DNA from: an uncultured Bacilli bacterium
GTDB taxonomy: Bacteria > Bacillota_I > Bacilli_A > RF39 > UBA660
Length of the DNA: 9,204 nucleotides
Assembly (NCBI GenBank): GCA_947630095.1
Contig: CANRGI010000041.1
Span: forward strand, 1-9,204
Reading direction: 5' to 3'
Below, one piece after another: positions 1 to 6,742 of this stretch. The first letter of the stretch is position 1. Every line of letters begins with the position of its first letter. The position numbers were made by a program, and so were the translations under genes. The notes beneath the pieces were generated by a model, which made no database searches, had not been told where the DNA came from, and was given only the letters and a program-made list of their open reading frames with translations.

Positions 1-472
1 CATTATTCTTTTTATGTGTTCTATGAGTTGGCAACCATTTTGCTAGAAGTGAAGGATTAGAAGAGTCCATATCTTTTTTAAGTTGTTCTTTTATAAGTTT
101 CACTGTTTCTTTTTCTATTGGGGATTTAAGGGCATAAAGTAAATAATCATATCTACCTAAAGAACCTATATATGGTAAGATACGTTTTGCTAAGTCAGGA
201 TATTCTTCACAAAGAGTACGAAACATTATAGTGAATATTCTTCTTTCTCCTTTACCTTCTCTTATATCAAGTAAATAAAGTAAATTAGCAAGGGCTAAAG
301 TTTCATTTTCTTCTAATGCATTTTTAAATAATAAAGTTAAATTTGAATATTTTGAATTTCTTGAAGCAGATGCAAATACATCTAAATTTGAATTATATGT
401 GGTTCCATAATATTTACCACCTTTTGTATTTTCTATGTAGTTTACTTTTTTTAATTCGTCTAACAAACTCAT
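1..472 (-). CDS. DUF2828 family protein, N-terminal 157 residues (runs off the window)
   Basis: The frame is open from an ATG at 472 to the window edge, so the C-terminal part is missing. An AAGGAG motif sits a few bases before the ATG, which fixes the start. Recognisable stretches are LYLLDIREGKGERRIF (about residues 66-81), a SLGRYDYLLYAL segment (about 109-120) and SLLAKWLP near the end of the visible part. These match what I remember of the DUF2828 family: a helical N-terminal region normally followed by a von Willebrand factor A-like domain, which would lie outside the window. The biochemical role is not established. The layout resembles TROVE/Ro60 proteins, which bind Y RNAs, but that parallel is my inference. 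The gene lies just after the terminator of a structured RNA read in the same direction, so its transcription is probably read-through from that RNA's promoter. Family assignment is fairly sure; function is unknown. Confidence 0.75.
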   Translation of the reverse strand, partial: MSLLDELKKVNYIENTKGGKYYGTTYNSNLDVFASASRNSKYSNLTLLFKNALEENETLALANLLYLLDIREGKGERRIFTIMFRTLCEEYPDLAKRILPYIGSLGRYDYLLYALKSPIEKETVKLIKEQLKKDMDSSNPSLLAKWLPTHRTHKKNN

Positions 473-487
473 AAACTCTCCTTATAT

Positions 488-537
488 AAAAAAACAAGCC
501 ACTGCTATTTAATTTCAATTTTTGCTGTAAGTGGCTT
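488..537 (-). terminator. Intrinsic terminator between the structured RNA and the DUF2828 gene
   Basis: AAGCCACT (537-530) pairs perfectly with AGTGGCTT (503-496) across an A/T-rich loop of 26 bases, followed on the minus strand by G and then seven T (494-488). The loop is long and can form small inner pairs (GC with GC). On the plus strand no T-run follows, so it acts on minus-strand transcription only. Confidence 0.7.
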
Positions 538-610
538 TCATATGCAAGACTAATTTTTGGATGATATGTACATTATCTAGTATCAATAATTGACCTAGAT
601 ATGTCTTGCA
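488..610 (-). ncRNA. Structured RNA of about 120 nt: sRNA or attenuating leader before the DUF2828 gene
   Basis: Read on the minus strand, the RNA would start at about 610, directly at an 8-bp perfect closing helix (TGCAAGAC at 610-603 pairs with GTCTTGCA at 550-543). Inside it lies a hairpin with TATCTAG (601-595) pairing with CTAGATA (580-574), topped by TCAA (593-590) pairing with TTGA (586-583) around a three-base loop. A second hairpin with 8 bp (537-530 with 503-496) followed by seven T forms an intrinsic terminator. A good promoter lies just upstream. The terminator ends only about 15 bases before the start codon of the DUF2828 gene, so this may be a 5' leader controlled by attenuation or an independent sRNA. 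I could not match it to a riboswitch, T-box, 6S, SRP or tmRNA class I know. The structure is seen in the sequence; the role is inferred. Confidence 0.6.
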
Positions 611-615
611 AGAAT

Positions 616-644
616 AATTTAACATAATGGTATATTAAAGTCAA
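616..644 (-). promoter_or_regulatory. Sigma-A-type promoter of the structured RNA / DUF2828 unit
   Basis: On the minus strand a -35 TTGACT (644-639) and a -10 TAAATT (621-616) are separated by exactly 17 bases, and a TG lies just upstream of the -10. The expected start, 6-7 bases after the -10, falls at the first base of the RNA's closing helix, so the promoter and RNA calls support each other. It lies inside the rarA-to-RNA gap, so the RNA need not depend on the rarA transcript. Confidence 0.65.
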
Positions 645-680
645 TAAAAAATTTTAAATTTTGTATATAAATTTTTATAT

Positions 681-1980
681 TTATTTAAAGTTTTTCTTAA
701 TCTTTTCTATATTATTTAGTATACTTGCTACATTTTTTTCATTTCCACTATCTGTGGGGATATAATATTTTTTATTCTTTAAAGATGGTGGAAGACATAC
801 CATGTTGGTAGTTTTTTCTTTATAATTATGAGCGTATTCGTAACCTTCTGAGTAACCCATTTCACTATCTAACTTAGTAACTGCATTTCTTAAATGTAAT
901 GGAACTGGTTCTTCCATTGTTTTTATTGCATCTTTTTTAACTTCTTCATATGCTTTATAAAGGGAATTTGATTTAGGAGAAACACTTAAATAGACTACTG
1001 CTTGGGCTAAATTTACATTGCATTCTGGCATACCATTAAAGTGGGCGGCATTATATGCAGATACTGCTTGAACTAAGGCATTTGTATTAGCAAGGCCAAT
1101 GTCTTCTGATGCGAATCTTATTAAACGTCTTCCTATATAAAGAGGGTCTTCACCTGACTCTAGCATTCTAGCCAAATAATAAAGAGCGGCATCTGGGTCA
1201 CTATTTCTCATTGATTTATGAAGTGCTGAAATTAAGTTATAGTGTTCTTCTCCGTTTTTATCATAAAGAAATGTTTTACTTTGTAAACTATTTTCTAACA
1301 TTTTAGATGTAATTACTTTTTTACCATCTTTTAATTTAGTTATATTTATTGCATTTTCTAATGTATTTAAGGCAGTTCTTAGAAAAAGAAGCGATTATAT
1401 TTAAAGAATTATCGTCTATTACTACATTTTCATATTCAGAGTTTTTTTCTAGTGCTCGTTTTAAAATTTCTTTTATTTCTTCTTTAGTTAAACTATTTAA
1501 TACATATACTTTGGTTCTTGAAAGAAGGGCACTGTTGACTTCAAAAGAAGGGTTTTCGGTAGTAGCACCTATTAAAATTATAGTTCCATTTTCAACAAAA
1601 GGAAGAAAAGCATCTTGTTGAGATTTATTAAAGCGATGTATTTCGTCTACAAAAACTATTGTCTTTTTATTATTCGTTTTATTAAATTGCGCGATTTCTA
1701 TTAAATCTTTTATTTCTTTTATACCTGAAGTTACAGCACTTAGGCAATGAAATGAGGAATTAGTTTCTTTTGCTATAATTTTTGCTAATGTGGTTTTGCC
1801 TACTCCTGGAGGACCATAAAAAATCATTGATGTGATGTTATCAGTTTCTATCATATTTCTAATTGGAGAAGATACTCCTACTAATTCTTCTTGGCCAAAA
1901 AATTCATTTAATGAAGTAGGACGCATCTTTTCGGCTAATGGTTTATAAGAAAATTCTATGTTATCTTCAAATAAGTTCAT
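681..1980 (-). pseudogene. rarA: Replication-associated recombination protein RarA (MgsA), frame broken by a small deletion
   Basis: RarA is an AAA+ ATPase acting at stalled replication forks with clamp-loader-like chemistry. The N-terminal frame (1980-1336, 214 codons) begins after an AAAGGAGG site. It has Walker A GPPGVGKTT (residues 56-64), Walker B IVFVDEIHRF (108-117), a sensor-1 segment GATTENPSF and an arginine-finger SR near 155. It then runs out of frame after IIASFS and stops at 1336. The correct family sequence resumes in another frame at 1379 with RTALNTLENA and continues through DKNGEEHYNLISALHKS and DPDAALYYLARML to the stop at 681. The family normally has about four residues here (xGDx before R-ALN, the sensor-2 region). 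One base remains, so about 11 bases seem to be lost at about 1380. Total length of the two parts is about 432 residues, normal for RarA. The start at 1301 of the second frame is internal with no good ribosome site. True decay and consensus error both remain possible. Confidence 0.85.
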
Positions 1981-2000
1981 AAATTCCTCCTTTTATCTAT

Positions 2001-2006
2001 ATTATA
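2001..2006 (-). promoter_or_regulatory. Likely -10 box of the rarA promoter
   Basis: A consensus TATAAT (2006-2001 on the minus strand) lies about 20 bases before the rarA start codon, between the upstream gene's terminator and the AAAGGAGG ribosome site. No convincing -35 hexamer is visible at 16-18 bases, so the call rests on the -10 box and position. Confidence 0.45.
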
Positions 2007-2031
2007 CTATAAAAATTATGTTTATTACTAG

Positions 2032-2057
2032 AAAAAACGGAAATTACTCTCCGTTTT
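2032..2057 (-). terminator. Intrinsic terminator at the end of the membrane-protein gene
   Basis: AAAACGGA (2057-2050) pairs with TCCGTTTT (2041-2034) over an 8-base loop, and the T-run extends to 2032 on the minus strand. The upstream arm lies in the last codons of the membrane-protein gene and the stop codon lies in the loop. It separates that gene from the rarA promoter. Confidence 0.65.
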
Positions 2058-2995
2058 CAATAACCCAATAATCATTATTTGCTAAAGTGTTTTCTATTTT
2101 ACGAAAATGCTCCCTATTTATGCTTTCTTGGTCTTCTTCTAGTATTATTAGTACATTATCTTTGACTGCGATTAAATTCATTATATTAGTGCTTGGAGTA
2201 TTTTTGTATATGTAAGTTTTATCATATTCTTCTCCTTCTTCTACCCCTATTAGGTTTTGTACTTCTCTTATAAATCTAGTATTTGCTGTTTTTTCGTCTT
2301 TGAAATCAAATAATGTAAATTCCATATAATCTGTTTTTATAGTCATTTTTTTATTTAAGTTTTGTTTATCATAAGAAGACTCTAGTTTGTCATAAATTAT
2401 TCATAGAATAATCATTGATTACTTCAGTAGACAAAGTTTCTATTTCTCCACTTGGTGTTGGCAGTAAGATATTAGTATCATATTTATGGTTTTTAGACTC
2501 ACTATACTCGTATTTAGTAAGAGTGCCATTTACATTTACTTCTAACTTATCTTCTTTATCTGTTATTGTGAATAAAATATTACCTTCTTTATCATAGTAT
2601 GTGTATACATCATAATCAATATCTAAGTCTAAATCTGGAGAAGAATCTTTAAGTAATGACGTAATTCTATATTTATAATATTTGTTATTTAATAATTCAG
2701 TTTCTTTGAAGCCACTTCCTTTTACATAAACGTCACTTAAATCAAGATTAGTTATTTCTTCTATGCTCATAGGTCTAAAGATAAAATAATATATAGTAAT
2801 TAAAACTAGTACTATGAATATAAAAATCATTATACCTAGGTGACTTTTCTTTTGGGGATATTCAGAATTTTCTTTTGTTTTTTCTTTGTTTCCTTCTACT
2901 TTAGTTGGTTCTTCTTTTGGCTCAACTGGTTTATTTTCTTCTATAGTTTCACTTTTATTATTTTCTACTATTTTCTTTTCACTCTCATTTTCCAT
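2044..2995 (-). pseudogene. Single-pass membrane protein of unknown function, split by a one-base frameshift
   Basis: I do not recognise the family. The first frame runs from ATG 2995 to a TGA at 2392-2390 (201 codons). It has a charged, Glu/Lys-rich N-terminal tail (residues 1-50), one strong membrane helix (about 54-73, GIMIFIFIVLVLITIYYFIF) and a probable extracytoplasmic domain. The second frame (2391-2044) continues at once with YDKLESSYDKQ before the next ATG at 2346, which has no ribosome site. One surplus T in TTT at about 2395-2393 would join them into a protein of about 316 residues. The TTG at 3004 is not the start, because it touches the GAAAGG ribosome site, whereas ATG 2995 sits 9 bases after it. 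A promoter precedes the gene and a terminator overlaps its end, so it looks monocistronic. A real short product ending at 201 cannot be excluded. Confidence 0.65.
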
Positions 2996-3032
2996 ATTAT
3001 ACAACCTTTCATTATTATTAAATCTATATATT

Positions 3033-3060
3033 ATTTTACACTATTTTTTAACATTTTCAA
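3033..3060 (-). promoter_or_regulatory. Promoter of the membrane-protein gene
   Basis: On the minus strand a -35 TTGAAA (3060-3055) and a -10 TAAAAT (3038-3033) are separated by 16 bases. Each differs from consensus at one position. It lies between the stop of the DUF2130 gene (3071) and the start codon at 2995, giving a leader of about 30 bases with a GAAAGG ribosome site. Confidence 0.5.
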
Positions 3061-3070
3061 GTTATATCTT

Positions 3071-4369
3071 TTATTCATTAGATTTTTCTTCTTTATTTTT
3101 TAATTCTTCAAATAAGTTTGCCATTGTTTCACTATTGTGTGTTAATTTTTTTATAGTTAAATCTTCCGCTTTGTTGTTTGCAAGTCTTAAATTGTTTTCA
3201 CTTGAAATAAGTGCATCTTTAGTTTTTTGTAAATGGTCTATAGTTTTATCTATTTCTTCTATTGCTTTTTTAAATTTTTCACTTGCTAGTCGGTAGTTTC
3301 TTCCAAAACCTTCTTTAAACGCATTCATATTTTCTTCAAAATGAGATATATCTATATTTTGATTACGGATTACTTCTAATTCCTTTTTATATTTTATAGA
3401 ATTTGTTGCAATTGAACGAATTAAAGTTATTAATGGAATAAAGAATTGAGGTCTAATTACATACATATTGTCATATTTATGAGATACATCTACTATACCA
3501 TCATTATAATAATCATTATCTATTTCTAATAAAGATACTAGTACTGCATAAGTACAATTTTTTTCTTTTCTATCTTTATCTAATTCTTTAAAAAAGTCTT
3601 CATTTTTATGTTTTGAACTAGTAGTGTCGGCTTCATTTTTCATTTCAAACATTATTGATACTATTTCTGTACCTTCGTCGTCAAAATCTCTAAAAATAAA
3701 ATCTCCCTTTGAACCTGTTTTAATATCATTATCTTTTTCAAAGTAAGCATTTTTAAATAAAGGACGAAGTTTATTAAATTCATTTGAACAGTGTTGCTCT
3801 AGTGACTCGCCTATCATTTTAGTTGATTGTCTCGCTTTAAAGTCTTTGTAATAAGCAATTTGTTCGTCTTTATTTTTTAGTTTTTCCTCATAATTATCTT
3901 TAAGTGATTTTTCTGTCATTAAATATTCATTTTTAGTGTTTTCTAATTTGGTATTTAGAGAAGTTATTTCTTTATCTTTCTCACTCATTAATTTAGTTAT
4001 TTCTAATTCTTTTTCATTATCTTTTAAATTTAATTTATTTTTTAATTCTTGTATTTCTAAAGTTTGTTTGTTTAAAGTATCATTGTATTCTTTTTCTAAT
4101 TCAATTTTTGTCTTTTCTTCTTTATTTTTTAATTCACTTTGTAATTCATTAATCTCTAAATCCTTTTTATTTAATACATCAATATATTCTTTTTCAGTAT
4201 TTGCTTTTGCTAATTCAATAGCAGACTTTTTATCATTTTCATATATTTTTTCTCTTTCTTTAATTTCTTTTTGAAATTCATTATCTCTTATTTGTTTTAC
4301 TATTTGTTCATAATTTGTTTCACTTATTTGAAACACTGTTCCACAGTTAGGACATTTTATTTCGTTCAT
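3071..4369 (-). CDS. DUF2130 family coiled-coil protein with a nuclease-like D...ExK core
   Basis: The 432-residue protein begins with a single CPNCG pair (Cys6, Cys9), as DUF2130 proteins do. A long, highly charged coiled coil follows at about residues 25-175. The conserved core holds TKMIGESLEQHCSNEFNKL (183-201), KGDFIF (221-226) and IMFEMKNE (239-246), so Asp223, Glu242 and Lys244 fit a PD-(D/E)XK nuclease signature. A second helical stretch (about 370-430) ends the protein. The family is widespread and its biochemical role is not settled to my knowledge. Nuclease activity here is inferred from the motif. The start ATG lies 2 bases after the stop of the upstream DUF3883 frame, and its ribosome site AAGGGAGG lies within that gene's last codons, so the two are very likely translationally coupled. 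No frame damage is seen, in contrast to its neighbours. Confidence 0.8.
   Translation of the reverse strand: MNEIKCPNCGTVFQISETNYEQIVKQIRDNEFQKEIKEREKIYENDKKSAIELAKANTEKEYIDVLNKKDLEINELQSELKNKEEKTKIELEKEYNDTLNKQTLEIQELKNKLNLKDNEKELEITKLMSEKDKEITSLNTKLENTKNEYLMTEKSLKDNYEEKLKNKDEQIAYYKDFKARQSTKMIGESLEQHCSNEFNKLRPLFKNAYFEKDNDIKTGSKGDFIFRDFDDEGTEIVSIMFEMKNEADTTSSKHKNEDFFKELDKDRKEKNCTYAVLVSLLEIDNDYYNDGIVDVSHKYDNMYVIRPQFFIPLITLIRSIATNSIKYKKELEVIRNQNIDISHFEENMNAFKEGFGRNYRLASEKFKKAIEEIDKTIDHLQKTKDALISSENNLRLANNKAEDLTIKKLTHNSETMANLFEELKNKEEKSNE
4010..4195 (-). repeat. Diverged 33-residue tandem repeat inside the DUF2130 coiled coil
   Basis: Residues 59-86 and 92-119 align at a 33-residue offset. EKEYIDVLNK matches EKEYNDTLNK, and LEINELQSEL matches LEIQELKNKL. 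The period does not fit whole heptads cleanly, so it looks like an old in-frame duplication that lengthened the coiled coil. Amino acid bias alone in a Lys/Glu/Asn-rich coil could mimic part of it. Confidence 0.45.
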
Positions 4370-4371
4370 AA

Positions 4372-4887
4372 TTATACCTCCCTTATTTGTAATGAATAAT
4401 TTGTTGGTTCTAATTTTTCTCTATTTATTTCGCCTTTTATTATTTCTAAATTATAAGTTTTATTTTTCATACTTAAGTTATAAACCCTATATAAATAATA
4501 ATTTTCTTTATGATTATTTGCAAATTCCACTTCATTTTCTGATATTCTAAATTTTTTATTTAAGTCTCCTGTTGTTGCTTTAACTTCAATATATTTTATA
4601 TTTCCAAATTCGTCATAAGAAGTTATATCATATTTTTCAGCATTTCCGGCTTTTTCTCTATTTGCAAAAACTTTAGAGGCTAAGCCTTTTCTATTTTTAC
4701 TAATCAAGTAATCTTTTTCGTATTTTACAATAAGGTCTTCACAAAAGCATCCTAATTTTGTTTTATTTTTAATTTCTTCAATAAAATCAATATTAACATT
4801 AGTAAGAATTTCTTTTTCTTTTTCTTCAGAAATATTTTTAACGTACTCAACTTCTTTTTTGTTTACAAGTACTTTAAATTCATTTTG
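4372..4887 (-). CDS. DUF3883-like PD-(D/E)XK nuclease domain, in the -1 frame of the upstream DUF3427 part
   Basis: From 4887 the -1 frame is open for 171 residues to the TAA at 4374-4372. It has no plausible start of its own: the first start-type codon inside the domain is a TTG at 4707 without a ribosome site, and it would cut the domain. Read as a continuation of the upstream frame (residues numbered in the fusion) it holds CEDLIVKYE (205-213), RKGLASKVF (222-230) and YDITSYDEFGNIKYIEVKA (242-260). Asp243, Glu257 and Lys259, perhaps with Glu206 or Glu213, form the D...ExK nuclease signature typical of DUF3883. Domains of this family occur in restriction and defence proteins, often next to helicases or methyltransferases, neither of which is seen here. 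The last codons carry the ribosome site of the DUF2130 gene. The domain call is good; target and activity are inferred. Confidence 0.7.
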   Translation of the reverse strand, partial: QNEFKVLVNKKEVEYVKNISEEKEKEILTNVNIDFIEEIKNKTKLGCFCEDLIVKYEKDYLISKNRKGLASKVFANREKAGNAEKYDITSYDEFGNIKYIEVKATTGDLNKKFRISENEVEFANNHKENYYLYRVYNLSMKNKTYNLEIIKGEINREKLEPTNYSLQIREV

Positions 4888-5354
4888 TTTAAATCATAAG
4901 TTTCTATTCTTTCACTATGTAATTTTATCTTTTCCACTTCATAACCTAAAATTTTCCATTTAAAATGTACTGGTTTTTCTGTTGAAGGATCATAAGAAAT
5001 ATATTTAAGTAAACCTAAGTATGTATATTTACTTTTTTTATTTGTTCTTAAAAATAAATATATATTATTCTTTTTATAATCGTGAGAAATAAAATCTTGT
5101 ATTCGCTCGTTTTTTAAACTTTGTCCTGGTTGACTTTGCCAGTGTAAAATGCCATCTGCATCTATAAATTCATTAAATTCATAATCTTTTTGTTTAGAAC
5201 CATATGTTACAAAAAAAATATAATCTTTATTTGTTTTATCAATTTTTACTTGACTAGATTGCCAATAACCACCATTAGTATATGGTTCTTCTGGAAAAAA
5301 TATATTATGTACTTCTTTTCGTGAATAAGTCATATACCTTTTTAATTCTTTCAT
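4863..5354 (-). CDS. DUF3427-like domain protein (first part of a probable DUF3427-DUF3883 gene)
   Basis: The zero frame runs 163 codons from ATG 5354, preceded by GAGAGG at good spacing, to a TAA at 4865-4863. The visible order is YSRKEVHNIFF (10-20), FFVTYGSKQKDYEF (47-60), HWQSQPGQS (71-79), IYLFLRTNKK (98-107) and YTYLGLLKYISYDP (110-123). The HWQSQ motif and the closing YTYLG/Y-S block are what I know from the DUF3427 domain found at the C-terminus of some large helicases; here it stands without a helicase. At residues 154-156 the zero frame reads GAT TTA AAC, and the -1 frame from this point encodes a DUF3883 nuclease domain, giving a 327-residue fusion if the frames are joined. This could be a programmed shift, a lost A in AAAA at 4886-4883, or a consensus error. 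The domain assignment is moderately sure; the role is inferred to be target recognition for the nuclease half. Confidence 0.65.
   Translation of the reverse strand: MKELKRYMTYSRKEVHNIFFPEEPYTNGGYWQSSQVKIDKTNKDYIFFVTYGSKQKDYEFNEFIDADGILHWQSQPGQSLKNERIQDFISHDYKKNNIYLFLRTNKKSKYTYLGLLKYISYDPSTEKPVHFKWKILGYEVEKIKLHSERIETYDLNKMNLKYL
4887..4893 (-). other. Slippery heptamer T_TTA_AAC at the DUF3427/DUF3883 frame change
   Basis: The minus strand reads T TTA AAC in the zero-frame phase (codons GAT TTA AAC), the classic X_XXY_YYZ layout for -1 ribosomal frameshifting. A -1 slip gives CAA AAT GAA, which is exactly the frame of the DUF3883 part. The -1 frame is closed by a TGA just upstream of the heptamer, so the usable overlap starts here. 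About 14 bases downstream a weak stem (GTACTTG with TTGAGTAC, using G-U pairs) can form. No Shine-Dalgarno-like stimulator is seen upstream. In DNA this AT-rich such heptamers arise often by chance. Confidence 0.4.
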
Positions 5355-5377
5355 ATTTTACTACCTCTCTTGACTAC

Positions 5378-5383
5378 ATTATA
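5378..5383 (-). promoter_or_regulatory. Likely -10 box for the DUF3427/DUF3883-DUF2130 operon
   Basis: A TATAAT (5383-5378, minus strand) lies about 24 bases before the ATG at 5354, with the GAGAGG ribosome site between. The -35 region is A-rich without a clear hexamer. The gap 5355-5452 also has to hold the divergent promoter of the M18 gene. On the plus strand a TTGACT (5370-5375) is present but without a convincing -10 partner. Confidence 0.4.
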
Positions 5384-5452
5384 CTATATTTTTTATTTTT
5401 TTTATATCATAATTTATTTAAATCTGGGAATTTTAAATTATAGGTGGTTTAT

Positions 5453-6742
5453 ATGTCAAATTTAAGTTTTAATGAAGGTTTATTTAAATTTATAGAAAAC
5501 GCTAGTTGTTCATTTACTGGTATTAAAACTATTAAAAATATATTATTAAATAATGGTTTTATAGAATTAGAAGAAAATAATCTTTGGAATTTAGAAGATA
5601 ATAATAAGTATTTTGTAACAAGAAATGATGCTTCTATTATTGCTTTTAGTATGGGGAATAACGAAACATTTAATATAGTATGCACTCATGTAGATACTCC
5701 ATCACTTATGATTAAACCTAAAAATACTATATATGAAGAAAATTATTTAAAAGTAAATGTAACTCCTTACGGGGGACTTCTTGATTATGCTTGGTTAGAC
5801 GAGGCATTAAGTATATCAGGGAGAGTTATTATTAAAAATAAAGATAAATATTATAAAGAAATTGTAGATTTTAGGGAGCCTTTACTTGTTATACCAAGTG
5901 TTTGTATACATCAAAATAGCAAAGCAAATGAAAATTTATCTTTGAATGAACAGAAAGATTTAATACCTATAATATCACTTAAAAATAGTAATAATACAAT
6001 TAATGAATTAATTAAAAAATATATTAAACTTGAGAAAGAAGATAAAATAATAGATTATGACTTATTTTTATATTCAGTAAGTAAACCAGAATACTTTGGA
6101 ATTAATAAAGAGTTTATATTATCTCCTAGAATTGACGATTTAACTTGTACTTATGCTGGGTTAGAAGCATTTATAAATAATAAATCTAAGAGTAACTTTA
6201 ATATTTTTTGCGCGTTTAATAGTGAAGAAATCGGTTCTCTTACTGCAGAAGGTGCTGACTCGTCTTTTCTTATGGATACTTTAAAAAGAATATGTGCTTG
6301 TAAAGATAAAGATATATCTATAATGGTAAGTAATTCTACAATAGTGAGCGCGGATAACACTCACGCGGTGCATCCAAACCATCCTTTAAATAGTGATATT
6401 AACAATATGGTATTTTTAAATAAAGGAGTTGTAATTTCTAGGGATATAAATAGCACTACTAATAGTATAACATCTTCAATATTTAAAGGTATATGTGATA
6501 AAGTTAAAGTGCCTTATCAAGAATATGTAACTAAAAATGATATGAGTAGTGGTAGCACTTTATCTGGGATAAGTTTAAGACACGTCAGCATAGACTCGAT
6601 TGAGGTGGGACTTGGGGAACTTGCTATGCACGGGGCTAAAGAAGTTATAGGTAGTGTTGATACTTATTATCTTTATAAATCTTTTAAAAAATTTTTTGAA
6701 ACTAATATAATAAAAGAAAAAGATAGAATAACATTAAATTAA
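5453..6742 (+). CDS. M18 family aminopeptidase (probable zinc metallo-aminopeptidase)
   Basis: A cytoplasmic exopeptidase of the M18 family (yeast aminopeptidase I, mammalian aspartyl aminopeptidase, Firmicute relatives), removing N-terminal residues from peptides. The 429 residues fit the family. By comparison with DNPEP the metal and catalytic residues are all present: His79 and Asp81 in CTHVDTPS, Asp228 in SPRIDDL, Glu258-Glu259 in SEEIGS, Asp301 in DNTHAVHPNH and His393 in LAMHGAKE. The GSTLSGIS loop (367-374) is also present. No signal peptide is visible. I chose ATG 5453, not GTG 5444, because AGGTGG (5442-5447) is the ribosome site and covers that GTG. It diverges from the nuclease-like operon and converges with the PP-loop gene. 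Substrate preference (acidic or hydrophobic residues) cannot be told from sequence alone. Confidence 0.9.
   Translation: MSNLSFNEGLFKFIENASCSFTGIKTIKNILLNNGFIELEENNLWNLEDNNKYFVTRNDASIIAFSMGNNETFNIVCTHVDTPSLMIKPKNTIYEENYLKVNVTPYGGLLDYAWLDEALSISGRVIIKNKDKYYKEIVDFREPLLVIPSVCIHQNSKANENLSLNEQKDLIPIISLKNSNNTINELIKKYIKLEKEDKIIDYDLFLYSVSKPEYFGINKEFILSPRIDDLTCTYAGLEAFINNKSKSNFNIFCAFNSEEIGSLTAEGADSSFLMDTLKRICACKDKDISIMVSNSTIVSADNTHAVHPNHPLNSDINNMVFLNKGVVISRDINSTTNSITSSIFKGICDKVKVPYQEYVTKNDMSSGSTLSGISLRHVSIDSIEVGLGELAMHGAKEVIGSVDTYYLYKSFKKFFETNIIKEKDRITLN

Noticed and set aside
510..580. Tiny leader-peptide frames in the RNA (MYISSKN and MKATYSKN, the latter inside the terminator arm)
   Set aside because: Neither has a ribosome site; seven- and eight-codon frames are expected by chance.
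488..610. 6S RNA, since 6S genes may lie near rarA in some Firmicutes
   Set aside because: At about 120 nt it is too short and lacks the long rod with a large central bubble; the closing helix and separate terminator do not fit.
2996..3004. TTG at 3004 as start of the membrane-protein gene
   Set aside because: It directly abuts the GAAAGG site, leaving no spacing; ATG 2995 has a 9-base spacing.
2840..3296. Plus-strand open frames with hydrophobic, Phe/Ser-rich translations, also at 1349-1621, 2415-2597, 3936-4274 and 7658-7864
   Set aside because: They lie opposite well-supported genes, lack ribosome sites, and their composition is what antisense reading of Lys/Glu/Asn-rich AT-rich genes yields.
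5411..5440. Imperfect A/T palindrome (ATTTAAAT ... ATTTTAAATT) before the M18 gene as an operator
   Set aside because: Low-complexity A/T symmetry is common here and no known regulator site matches.
5444..5452. GTG at 5444 as start of the M18 gene
   Set aside because: The GTG is part of the AGGTGG ribosome site for ATG 5453.
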